This document shows, piece by piece, positions 45,124-52,580 of a stretch of 64,000 bases of DNA. Every line of letters begins with the position of its first letter. Within the stretch, counting starts at the first letter, position 1. A model generated the notes under the pieces. That model was not told where the DNA came from, searched no databases, and saw nothing but the letters and a program-made list of their open reading frames with translations. Source of the stretch: Bacteroidota bacterium (lineage in GTDB: Bacteria > Bacteroidota > Rhodothermia > Rhodothermales > Rubricoccaceae). The DNA is taken from the NCBI GenBank assembly GCA_039821555.1, contig JBCBNX010000001.1, positions 360,576-424,575 on the forward strand, written 5' to 3'. The position numbers and the translations under genes were made by a program.

Positions 45124-46233
45124 CTACGGGGTTTGGACCTCCTCAGGTATACCAGAGGGGTTCTGCAGGTAGCCAGGCAGCCCCTGAGCGAGGAGGGGCG
45201 CCGTGAGCAGCCCCTTCGCGCCCAGCGCTGTGAAGGTCCAGACCCGTCTGAAGGCGGGCAGCGGCCCCAGGAGCGGTTTCCGTGCGCTGTGACGTGTCAC
45301 GCGCACCCCTGCGACCTCATGCGTCACCGCAGCGTCAGTGAGCATCGGCAGCGTCCTCGCCGCGTTGGCAATGATGTGCGCCGTGACCTCGGGAGAAGGC
45401 TGAAGGTCCTCAAATTCGTGCTCGAACGATGAGCCTAGGATGAGTTCGTCGGAGTCTGGAGCCGGAACGATATAGCCTCCCGACGATAGGGCTGGTAGCT
45501 CCGCCAGTCGCTCGGCATCTAGTGCAGTCGGGCGGCGCACGCGAACGGTCTGTCCCTTGACCCGGTGAAGTCCAAGTGCGTCGAGTGAGGGATGGCCGAG
45601 AAAGCCGCCACCCAGGCACAGCATCACAAGATCGGCCTCAATCTGCTCGCTGGAGCTCGTAGTGACGGTCGCCTTGTTGTCATGCTCTTCCCAGGCTGCA
45701 ACGCGCACACCTGTCCGGAGCACCGCTCCGCGGGCTCGTGCAGCCGTGAGCAGCGCTTCGATCATGGCGGGAAGCTCGACGGAGCCGCCCTTCGGGAGCC
45801 ACAGGGCGCCGTCGGGAGCGACAATCACCGGAATACGCTCCCGGACGGACTCAGCGGACCACCACTGCGCATCGTACGGAAAAGCGGCGGCCGTCTCCAT
45901 GAAGAACCCCGCTTGCTTGGATGAGCCCGCGGGTCGGAGCACCCCCTGACCACGAAAGAGACCGGCCGCCCCAGCTTCGTTGAGCATCCCATGCAGGGCA
46001 TCGAAAGCGTCATTGTACCGCCACGCTGGGTTGGCTTTCCGCGCCATGAAGGGGTTGGCCAGGCCGGCTGCCGCCCCCGACGCCCCCGATGCGGGCCGGT
46101 CCGCTTCGAGCACCGTGACGGCATGCGACCGGCTGAGCGCCAAGGCCGCACAGGCTCCTGCTAGTCCAGCGCCCACGATGAGGACGCGTTGTGCACCACG
46201 AGGTAGACGTGCTGAGGCAGAAGCAATCGACAT
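45124..46233 (-). CDS. FAD-dependent oxidoreductase (DAO/MnmC-C-like)
   Basis: A 369-residue flavoprotein. The dinucleotide loop RVLIVGAGLAGACAALAL (17-34) and the acidic strand end VTVLEADRP are followed by the SGAAAGLANPF segment, as in the C-terminal oxidoreductase domain of MnmC and in glycine oxidase-type enzymes. A later GGYIVPAPDSDELILGSSFE strand and the C-terminal VTRHSARKPLLGPLP and ALGAKGLLTAPLLAQ blocks support this. It could be a stand-alone tRNA-modifying or amino-acid oxidase. The MnmC methyltransferase half is absent. It lies 42 bp after the VWA gene on the same strand, so the two are probably one transcript. Confidence 0.85.
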   Translation of the reverse strand: MSIASASARLPRGAQRVLIVGAGLAGACAALALSRSHAVTVLEADRPASGASGAAAGLANPFMARKANPAWRYNDAFDALHGMLNEAGAAGLFRGQGVLRPAGSSKQAGFFMETAAAFPYDAQWWSAESVRERIPVIVAPDGALWLPKGGSVELPAMIEALLTAARARGAVLRTGVRVAAWEEHDNKATVTTSSSEQIEADLVMLCLGGGFLGHPSLDALGLHRVKGQTVRVRRPTALDAERLAELPALSSGGYIVPAPDSDELILGSSFEHEFEDLQPSPEVTAHIIANAARTLPMLTDAAVTHEVAGVRVTRHSARKPLLGPLPAFRRVWTFTALGAKGLLTAPLLAQGLPGYLQNPSGIPEEVQTP

Positions 46234-46275
46234 GGACGAGGACGAGCGGGTGCTGTTGATTCGTAGTCGATCTCG

Positions 46276-48429
46276 TCACACCATGCCAGCACGCTTGCGC
46301 AGTACCCACTCCGCAGCCAGGAGCACCACGACCAGGCCGAGCCACCATGGCACGTGCCACAGCGGGGTTTCCTGCTCCGACTCGATTGCAACCGGCATGA
46401 AGCGTCCTGGTTGGGCAAGCAATTCCTCCAACGAGTCGATGTCCTCTGCGGAGATCACAGCGCCGCCGCTCCGCTGTGCCAATTGGCGCATGAGGGACGC
46501 ATCTGCGGTTGGGTTCTGAAACTCAAGGGCGAGCGCTCCCACAGCAAAGCTGCCAGCATCGTCGCCCAGCTGCGCGCCGTTTCCCGCTTGCGTGGCATCG
46601 GCGGTGAAGCGGTAGGTGCCCGACGGACGTGGGCCGAGGTCGAGTGCGTAGCGACCTGTGCCGACGGCGCGCATGACGTGTGGCGTGCTCGTTCCGTCGG
46701 GGGCGGTCACGAGCACGTCCACCGTGGCGTCCGAGATAGGGGAGAGCGCCTCATCGTAGACCTGACCTGAAAGCGTCACAGGCTCACCCTCTCCAAAGAG
46801 GTCGCGTGTGGGGCGGACGCGCACCGGGCGACGGTCTGCGCGCGTCGTGAGCCATCGGAGCAAGTTGTCGGTCAGACGTGGATAGAACGCAGCCATGTCT
46901 TCCAAATCCTCGGGCAGGTTGGACCACCTCCAGGTGCCGGCGCCCAAAAGCGCGGCGCTTCTCAGACCGCTGCGTCGGCGAACAACGAGCAACGGGTCGT
47001 CAAGGACGGCGCCTGACACCTGGATCGTGGCGAGCGTCTGGGCGTCTGGCGAGGCGCGCCATCGAGACTCGTTGTAGAGCACAGGGGGCAAGCGGTTGAG
47101 TCGTTCGGAGCCGGTCGTGGCGGCGAGGACCGGATGGAAAGCCCCAGACGAGGTCAGTGCCAGCTGGGCCTCGTAGTACAAAGTGCGGCTACGCTCGGGG
47201 AGCACGGGGAGTACCTCGTCAAACGCTTGGCGGAGCAGGGTTGGGTCGGTGTTTTGCGTCAGGACAAAGAGCACGGGCAAACCGTTGGCGACAGCCGCGG
47301 CGAGGCGTCGCGTCGTGGTGCCGTCGGACACCGACCCCGGGTATCCAGCAAGCACCAGAAGATCAAATGCCGATAGGTCGGTAGGTACCGGCCCCTCATA
47401 GAACTGTCCACCAGCGCGCTGCGTGCGGGGCGTAAGCTCGATGTTGGGATCCGTGCTCACGAGACGCCGTAAGGCGGATACGTCGGGTCCAGGCGCCGCG
47501 GCCACGAACAGGACACGGCGACGATTCTCCAGCACGCGTATGGTCACGGCTTCCGTGTTGTTGCGCGTGGTCACTTCGCCTTCAAGCGATGTCACAGCGA
47601 CGGTGTACCGTCGCAGGCCTGGTGTGCTCGGTGAAACCAGCAGTTCTACCGTTGACTCGGTCCCGTCGTCGCCGAGGGTGAGGACTTCGGTAGCGAGTCG
47701 TCGCCCCTCTTCGGTCAAGGTGACGGTCACTCGTTCTCCCGGGAAGCCGTCGTGGAAGACCCCCACCTGCACAGGGACTTCGACGCCGACATAAGCGATT
47801 TCGTTTGTGATGACGCGGTTGAGTCGCACGTCGCGCTGGGCTGTCGTGTCGCCCACGACTACCGTGTAGATCGGGACCGGATAGCGCTCAGCGAGGTAGA
47901 TCGGGTTCCGTCCTGCCGTGGTCCGTCCGTCTGAGACGAGGACGACCCCTGCGAGGTGATCTCGTTCAAGTTCGTCGACAACCGAAGAGAGCGCTAGCGC
48001 TAGGTCCGTCCGGCTGCCGCCTTGACTGAGCGTGTCGTCAGGGCTGAGCGGGCGTACGCCGTCGTCGAAGCGAAAGCGTCGGAGGGCCTCGGCGGGAACA
48101 TCGAGCTTGTCAATGGAGACAAGGGCGGCGCGAAGTGTGGAGGCGGTCTCGTCTTCTGAAAGGCTTTGGGAGTCGTCGACGAGCACAGCAAGCACCGGCG
48201 GCTCTTCGCTGCGGGTCACACTGCGCCAGATCGGCTCAAACAGGAGGAACAAGACCAGCGCCAGCGCTATGCTCCGGAGGCCGACGAGAAGCCCCAAACG
48301 CCCGCCCTGCGGGCTCGGTACACTGCGGCGGTAGGTGAACATGGCGAGCCCGAGGCCGGCAAGCAAGCACAGCACGAGCAGTAGCGGGGAGGCAGCGAGT
48401 GAAAGGTCCACGAGGTTGAGAGCAGACAA
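46276..48429 (-). CDS. VWA-domain membrane protein
   Basis: A 717-residue inner-membrane protein. Two N-terminal helices (about 13-33 and 47-66) are followed by a von Willebrand A domain with an intact MIDAS: DDSQS (Asp85, Ser87, Ser89), Thr141, and Asp167 in LVSDGRTT. Beta-sandwich domains (about 190-300, NNTEAVTIRVLENRR) and a Rossmann or amidotransferase-like region (310-480) come next, then another beta region (540-650) and a C-terminal helix (PWWLGLVVVLLAAEWVL) with a short basic tail. The architecture matches Bacteroidota proteins in which a periplasmic VWA module is held by terminal helices. It has a perfect promoter element. The MIDAS suggests a metal-dependent protein contact. The partner is unknown. 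Confidence 0.85.
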   Translation of the reverse strand: MSALNLVDLSLAASPLLLVLCLLAGLGLAMFTYRRSVPSPQGGRLGLLVGLRSIALALVLFLLFEPIWRSVTRSEEPPVLAVLVDDSQSLSEDETASTLRAALVSIDKLDVPAEALRRFRFDDGVRPLSPDDTLSQGGSRTDLALALSSVVDELERDHLAGVVLVSDGRTTAGRNPIYLAERYPVPIYTVVVGDTTAQRDVRLNRVITNEIAYVGVEVPVQVGVFHDGFPGERVTVTLTEEGRRLATEVLTLGDDGTESTVELLVSPSTPGLRRYTVAVTSLEGEVTTRNNTEAVTIRVLENRRRVLFVAAAPGPDVSALRRLVSTDPNIELTPRTQRAGGQFYEGPVPTDLSAFDLLVLAGYPGSVSDGTTTRRLAAAVANGLPVLFVLTQNTDPTLLRQAFDEVLPVLPERSRTLYYEAQLALTSSGAFHPVLAATTGSERLNRLPPVLYNESRWRASPDAQTLATIQVSGAVLDDPLLVVRRRSGLRSAALLGAGTWRWSNLPEDLEDMAAFYPRLTDNLLRWLTTRADRRPVRVRPTRDLFGEGEPVTLSGQVYDEALSPISDATVDVLVTAPDGTSTPHVMRAVGTGRYALDLGPRPSGTYRFTADATQAGNGAQLGDDAGSFAVGALALEFQNPTADASLMRQLAQRSGGAVISAEDIDSLEELLAQPGRFMPVAIESEQETPLWHVPWWLGLVVVLLAAEWVLRKRAGMV

Positions 48430-48459
48430 GGGGCAAGGCGATCAGAGCGGCGCCCTGTC

Positions 48460-48467
48460 CAAACGTA
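48460..48467 (-). promoter_or_regulatory. promoter -7 element of the VWA/FAD operon
   Basis: The minus strand reads TACGTTTG, a perfect match to TAnnTTTG, 30 nt upstream of the VWA ATG. Confidence 0.6.
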
Positions 48468-48545
48468 GCGTCCTGTCCGATCCGTGTACGCCAGTACGGG
48501 GCAGGCCGAAGCGAGCGCGCAAGGTACGCGTCGGCGGCAGTCAGG

Positions 48546-49346
48546 CTACGCCGACCGATCTGTGGGGGCGTGAAGCAGGCCATCCCCTACAAAGGCATCG
48601 GGAAGGAGGGCCGGGGCAGTCGTTTTCTGCGGCGGCGCGTTATGGTAGTCGATCCAGATTGGGCCGTTAGGCACTAACTCGGCGATGACTTGGCGGCAGG
48701 CGCCACACGGCGTACCGCCCGGCGCCTTGACGCAGCTGATGTAGAGCGCCGCGGGCACCAAGCCGTACGCCAGCGTAAGGGCTAGCGCCGTACGCTCTGC
48801 GCACAGCCCGCGCGTCCAGTCGTCGAACTCCACGTTAACTCCAGGGACGGCTACGCCCCCGCGTGTTTCGACGATGCAGCCTACGGGAAAGTCGGAATGG
48901 GGGACCCGTGCTCTACGCATCGCCTCATCCCGCGCCCGTTGGATGAAGGCGGCGGTCGCGAACGTGGCCTCGTCTTGTGGATGACCGATGTGGCCTGGGA
49001 TGTCCACGGGTGCGACAAGGTCGGGTGCATAGGCGCTGGACTCGATCAGCACAGCATGGTCCGTCACCGCTCGGGTGGAACGGCCGAGAGCTACCTGGAT
49101 GAGGTCGCGCTCGGCGACCGTGAATGGCTTGTGCGCCTGCACCCCCACTACAGCTTCGAGCCCGACAAGCGCCTGTGCCCCGACGAGGGCTGCGGTCACC
49201 GCCGGGATCGTGAGCGGGAACGAAGCACTTTCGATACGCACGCCGGGGATCCATCGACCGTCTGCGAGGACCGCAATGGCCGCGTTGGGATCGTTGCTGT
49301 AGGGCACGTACGATCGGCGAAGGAGCGTCTGGAATTGGAAGGCCAT
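48546..49346 (-). CDS. cdd: two-domain cytidine deaminase, catalytic domain C-terminal
   Basis: ATG 49346 is chosen (the frame opens at 49439) because it begins the fold MAFQFQTLLRRSYVPYS. The 266-residue protein has two deaminase-type domains. The C-terminal one (about 130-266) is catalytic, with zinc ligand Cys182 and Glu184 in LCAERTAL and Cys214/Cys217 in PCGACRQV. The N-terminal domain (about 5-110) has the matching fold (VPYSNDPNAAIAVL) but no Cys-Ala-Glu or PCxxC, so it is a dead copy. Cytidine and deoxycytidine become uridines in pyrimidine salvage. E. coli Cdd has the opposite order, active domain first. It is a single gene between two unrelated loci. Confidence 0.92.
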   Translation of the reverse strand: MAFQFQTLLRRSYVPYSNDPNAAIAVLADGRWIPGVRIESASFPLTIPAVTAALVGAQALVGLEAVVGVQAHKPFTVAERDLIQVALGRSTRAVTDHAVLIESSAYAPDLVAPVDIPGHIGHPQDEATFATAAFIQRARDEAMRRARVPHSDFPVGCIVETRGGVAVPGVNVEFDDWTRGLCAERTALALTLAYGLVPAALYISCVKAPGGTPCGACRQVIAELVPNGPIWIDYHNAPPQKTTAPALLPDAFVGDGLLHAPTDRSA

Positions 49347-49460
49347 AGGCGAGCGTCGGGAGACGGGTATGCCATCCAGTACCCGACCTCCAAAGCCATG
49401 GATCCTCACCTGTGTGGGGGACGCCCTACTCTTCACCACGTAGGCACCTGTACAGGTGCG

Positions 49461-49952
49461 CTACCGAGCCGCATACGGGGTTTGAAAACGAGGAGCTCGA
49501 AACGCCGGGGAGGGTGCGCTCGTGGCGAGTTTCGCCGAATCCGTATTAGAGGACCCCATAACGGCGAGGAGAAGCGATGCCATCCGGTAGGGCTTGGTCA
49601 CCACCACGTCAAACCCGGCGGCCGCGCACATCTCAAGCGTAGTCGGGGCGACGCGTCCGGTCACGCACACCAGCCTCGGTGGGTTCGGCGTGACCACGAG
49701 GCGGGAAGCTAGATCAGTCCCGCTCATCCCAGGCATCATGAGGTCAGCTACCACGACGTTGAACGGGGACTGGTTCGAGCGCGCGCGCTCATACAAGTCC
49801 AGGGCCTCATTGCCGGACTGGCAGACCGTTACGTCTAGACGGGAGAGTTGCAGGATGTGACGCGCTAGATCCAGGTTCGTCTCATCGTCGTCCACGACAA
49901 GAACGCGACGATTGATCGAGTCACGAGGAGGCAAGGCAGCCATGTCTGTCAC
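49461..49952 (-). CDS. stand-alone receiver-domain protein
   Basis: A 163-residue CheY-like receiver with an acidic pocket (VDDDE, Asp21-Asp23), phospho-Asp70 in VVADLMMPGMSG, a Thr switch (CVTGRV) and Lys120 in VVTKPY. A low-complexity C-terminal tail (about 130-163, ending APRFQTPYAAR) carries no DNA-binding or enzymatic domain. It may relay phosphate to or from the orphan hybrid kinase at 6.6-9 kb, or act by protein contact. Neither is shown. It sits beside the largest noncoding gap of the window. Confidence 0.88.
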   Translation of the reverse strand: MTDMAALPPRDSINRRVLVVDDDETNLDLARHILQLSRLDVTVCQSGNEALDLYERARSNQSPFNVVVADLMMPGMSGTDLASRLVVTPNPPRLVCVTGRVAPTTLEMCAAAGFDVVVTKPYRMASLLLAVMGSSNTDSAKLATSAPSPAFRAPRFQTPYAAR

Positions 49953-50379
49953 GGTCAGAGCAAGGAGAGCGAGGCAATGGCATGGACTTCGACAAGAACT
50001 AGGCCACGTTTGAGGAAAAGCATAGCACCGAAATGATTTCCCTCTGTCCTACCTAGAAGCGGACTATCCGTAGTGGTCTGTTTGAAAATGGTGCGGTGTG
50101 CCGTGCGGATAGTGGTTCAGATTAGGTCCGCCTGGGAGATGTGGGGAGAGCCGCTTGGACCTGGAAGCTTAGCTGACCGTTTCCGGGAGAAACCTATATC
50201 AAAGTTCAAAATGAGATGTAAATGTCGTGGTCAATTCAGGAGCCAGTGGTCAAGGTGAAATGCGGCCCCACGAATTCATCGTTCGAGAAACACCGTGTGT
50301 GAACACATAAGGTCCGGTTTGATGGGTGTGTAGGTGATTCCAACCCAGACCGTGACTAAAGTCGTCGTCGAGGCTCCGG
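49953..50379. other. 427-bp noncoding gap
   Basis: The largest gene-free stretch, between panB and the receiver gene, visibly less GC-rich than its neighbours. It contains an 8-bp inverted repeat ACTATCCG (50063-50070) and CGGATAGT (50106-50113), 35 bp apart, and an imperfect inverted pair near 50310-50360. The one plus-strand frame (50073-50258) has no gene-like codon use or start context. Nothing recognisable is encoded. The long size suggests regulation or a remnant. Confidence 0.45.
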
Positions 50380-51216
50380 TTATGAGTAGCTCTCCGCTTC
50401 GCTGGGGAAGGCTCCAGCTTGTACGTCGGTGATGTACGCCTGAACGGCGTCCGTTACGGTGTCGGCGAGGTTGGCGTAGCGCCGAACGAAGCGCGGATTG
50501 AAGTCTTTCGTTAGACCCAACATGTCGTGAGTCACGAGCACCTGGCCACTGCAGGCAGCACCCGCCCCAATACCGATCGTGGGGATCGATAGCGAGGTCG
50601 TTACTTCGGTCGCCAGGCCTGTTGGGATCTTCTCCAGCACGAGTCCGAAGCAGCCGGCCTCTTGCAGGAGCAGCGCATCGTTCCGGAGACGTTCGGCCTC
50701 CTCCTCCGCCCGTGCGCGCACCCGATAGGTGCCAAACTTGTAGATGCTTTGCGGCGTCAACCCAAGGTGCCCCATCACGGGGATCCCAGCGTCGATGATG
50801 CGGCGGATCGAATCGACGACCGGAGCCCCACCTTCCAGTTTGACGGCATGGCCGCCGGTTTCCTTCATCACTCGGATCGCTGAGCGCAACGCCTCATCTG
50901 AGTTGCCTTGGTAGCTCCCGAAGGGCAGGTCTACGATGACAAGAGCGCGCTGGACGCCTCGCACCACGCATTGGGCGTGGTAGATCATGTGGTCGAGTGT
51001 TATCGGTACGGTCGTCTCGTGTCCCGCCATCACGTTCGAGGCGGAATCTCCCACGAGCAGGACGTCAACCCCCGCGGCGTCGAGAAGCCGCGCCGACGTG
51101 TAGTCGTAGGCCGTCAGCATGGAAATCGGCGTGCCTAAAGCGCGCATCTCCTGCAAAGTCTGCGTGGTCACTCGCTTTGCACGGGAGGCGGTGGCGGAAA
51201 CGGTCTGGGTGCTCAT
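50380..51216 (-). CDS. panB: 3-methyl-2-oxobutanoate hydroxymethyltransferase
   Basis: ATG 51216 is used (the frame opens at 51273) as it gives the usual 278-residue length. PanB transfers a hydroxymethyl group from methylene-tetrahydrofolate to alpha-ketoisovalerate, the first committed step of pantothenate and CoA synthesis. Motifs are [38 protein letters not shown] (metal-binding Asp), [26 protein letters not shown] and [12 protein letters not shown] with the catalytic-type Glu. panC and panD are absent here. It lies 144 bp past the ompH stop, with hairpin terminators in between, so it has a separate transcript. Confidence 0.96.
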   Translation of the reverse strand: MSTQTVSATASRAKRVTTQTLQEMRALGTPISMLTAYDYTSARLLDAAGVDVLLVGDSASNVMAGHETTVPITLDHMIYHAQCVVRGVQRALVIVDLPFGSYQGNSDEALRSAIRVMKETGGHAVKLEGGAPVVDSIRRIIDAGIPVMGHLGLTPQSIYKFGTYRVRARAEEEAERLRNDALLLQEAGCFGLVLEKIPTGLATEVTTSLSIPTIGIGAGAACSGQVLVTHDMLGLTKDFNPRFVRRYANLADTVTDAVQAYITDVQAGAFPSEAESYS

Positions 51217-51264
51217 AGGGGCGTGGGTGATTGTGTGAACGCAGGGACCGGGGAGACCCAACGA

Positions 51265-51298
51265 AAGAGGCACCGACCCCGGAGAGTCGATGCCTCTT
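51265..51298 (-). terminator. terminator of the dxr-ompH envelope cluster
   Basis: 51265-51277 pairs with 51286-51298 over 13 positions with one G-U wobble (minus-strand RNA), an 8-nt loop, and CUCUUUCGUU after it. It is 63 nt past the last ompH stop, so it fits the rho-independent end of the envelope cluster. Confidence 0.7.
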
Positions 51299-51310
51299 AC
51301 TAAATCTGCA

Positions 51311-51334
51311 CCGACGTCGATGGAGAGACGTCGG
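51311..51334. terminator. second hairpin after ompH
   Basis: CCGACGTC (51311-51318) and GACGTCGG (51327-51334) form a perfect 8-bp stem with an 8-nt loop, 27 nt past the ompH stop. It stands just before the main terminator on the minus strand. Confidence 0.5.
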
Positions 51335-51360
51335 GTGATGGGCGTGCCGGGTGCCGAAAG

Positions 51361-51915
51361 CTACTGGCCGCCGCCGCCCGCTGTCAGCGAGATACCGAGT
51401 TGCTCGGCTACGGGCTGCGTCAGGTCAACCGCGTTGGCGCCGGCGTAGAGTACGACCGGGGCGTCGTTGGCTCGTGTCGAAAAGACGATCGCGATGCCCT
51501 GCTCGCCTGCGACCTGGTCGATCGCGGTTTGGAGCTTGTCGTAGAGGGGCTGGAGGAGCTGGGCTTCCTGCTGCTGCAGGGCCTGAAGCTTCTCCTGCTG
51601 AGCCGACTGGAGGTCCTGCTGCATCGAGAGCAACTCCTGCTCGCGCTGCTGGCGGGCCTCATCGTTCAGCACGGAGGCGTTCTGCTCATAGTCCTGGTAG
51701 CGCTCGGCGAGGTTCTGCTGGAGCGTTGCCAGTTCCTGCTGGTCGGCCTGGAGACGCTGCTGGAGCTGGCTCTGGACGTCGCGAGCTTCCGGCATCCGGG
51801 CGAGAAGGAGGTCAGGGTCGAGGTAGCCGATCTTGACGTCCTGCGCCTGCGCGGCGACCGGGGCAAGCGTGAGCGCCACGAGCGCAGCAAGAAAGAAGCG
51901 GTAAAGCATGGGCAT
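51361..51915 (-). CDS. OmpH/Skp-family periplasmic chaperone (second copy)
   Basis: A 184-residue OmpH/Skp protein. A signal peptide (MPMLYRFFLAALVALTLAPV, cleaved near AQAQ) is followed by the beta core KIGYLDPDLLLARMPEA and a long Gln/Glu-rich coiled coil (about 45-130, e.g. QQRLQADQQELATLQQNLAE) that forms the tentacle arms. A C-terminal strand (GIAIVFSTRANDAPVVLYA) completes the body. Skp chaperones carry unfolded outer-membrane proteins to BamA. This copy lies 65 bp after the first OmpH gene. The tail is Gly-rich (LTAGGGGQ). ATG 51909 is an alternative start. Confidence 0.92.
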   Translation of the reverse strand: MPMLYRFFLAALVALTLAPVAAQAQDVKIGYLDPDLLLARMPEARDVQSQLQQRLQADQQELATLQQNLAERYQDYEQNASVLNDEARQQREQELLSMQQDLQSAQQEKLQALQQQEAQLLQPLYDKLQTAIDQVAGEQGIAIVFSTRANDAPVVLYAGANAVDLTQPVAEQLGISLTAGGGGQ

Positions 51916-51980
51916 GGATGGGGGTCGTTGGTGGTCGGTGTCGTAGGGGTGGTATAAGAAGAACGAGGGGGCGTCGCGGC

Positions 51981-52514
51981 TTAGCGCCCGCCCACCGCGG
52001 TGTCGATATCGAGTTCAACGAGAACGAAGTCGGTGAGGTCGTGCTCCGGCTTTGCGAAGAGCAGCAGCAGTTCCCCGCCCCGGTCCACGACGTAGTCGTA
52101 GTCCTCGTCGAGAGCGACGGCCTCGATCGCGGTGAGCACGCGTTCCTGGACAGGGCGTAGGCGGGTCTGCTCCTCGCGGAACAGCTCGCCGTCCGGGCCG
52201 AAGTACTGGCCCCGGCGCTGGTTTAGCTCCTGCCGGGCTTGGCGGATCTCGTCTTTCTTGCGTTGCCGCTCTTCGTCGGTGTAAAGCAACTCCCGCGCGG
52301 CGAACTCCTGCTCCAGCGCATCGACCTCGCCTTGCAGCCGGTCAAGTTCGGTAGTGAACTCCTGCGCGAGCTGATTTAGGCTCTGCTGCACCGACGCGTA
52401 TTCAGGCAGCCGCTCCAAGATGCGCTGCGTATCGACGAAGCCGATTTTTTGCTGAGCCGAAGCCGGTAGGACGGCGAGCAGCAAGAGCGCAAGCAGGGGA
52501 GAGTAGCGAAGCAT
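51981..52514 (-). CDS. OmpH/Skp-family periplasmic chaperone (first copy)
   Basis: ATG 52514 is chosen (the frame opens at 52562) because MLRYSPLLALLLLAVLPASA is a signal peptide. The 177-residue protein has the KIGFVDTQRILERLPEY body strand, a charged coiled coil (about 38-110) and a C-terminal YDYVVDRGGELLLLFA strand. It is only modestly similar to the next gene and differs in its Arg/Glu-rich arm. It lies 66 bp after bamA. Skp is known to work with BamA in outer-membrane protein delivery, and the gene order supports that here. Confidence 0.92.
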   Translation of the reverse strand: MLRYSPLLALLLLAVLPASAQQKIGFVDTQRILERLPEYASVQQSLNQLAQEFTTELDRLQGEVDALEQEFAARELLYTDEERQRKKDEIRQARQELNQRRGQYFGPDGELFREEQTRLRPVQERVLTAIEAVALDEDYDYVVDRGGELLLLFAKPEHDLTDFVLVELDIDTAVGGR

Positions 52515-52580
52515 GGCTGAAGGCTGAATGCGAGACGTAAGCGGTTGGAGGAGGCAACGCACGCCTCATGCAGAAGAAGC

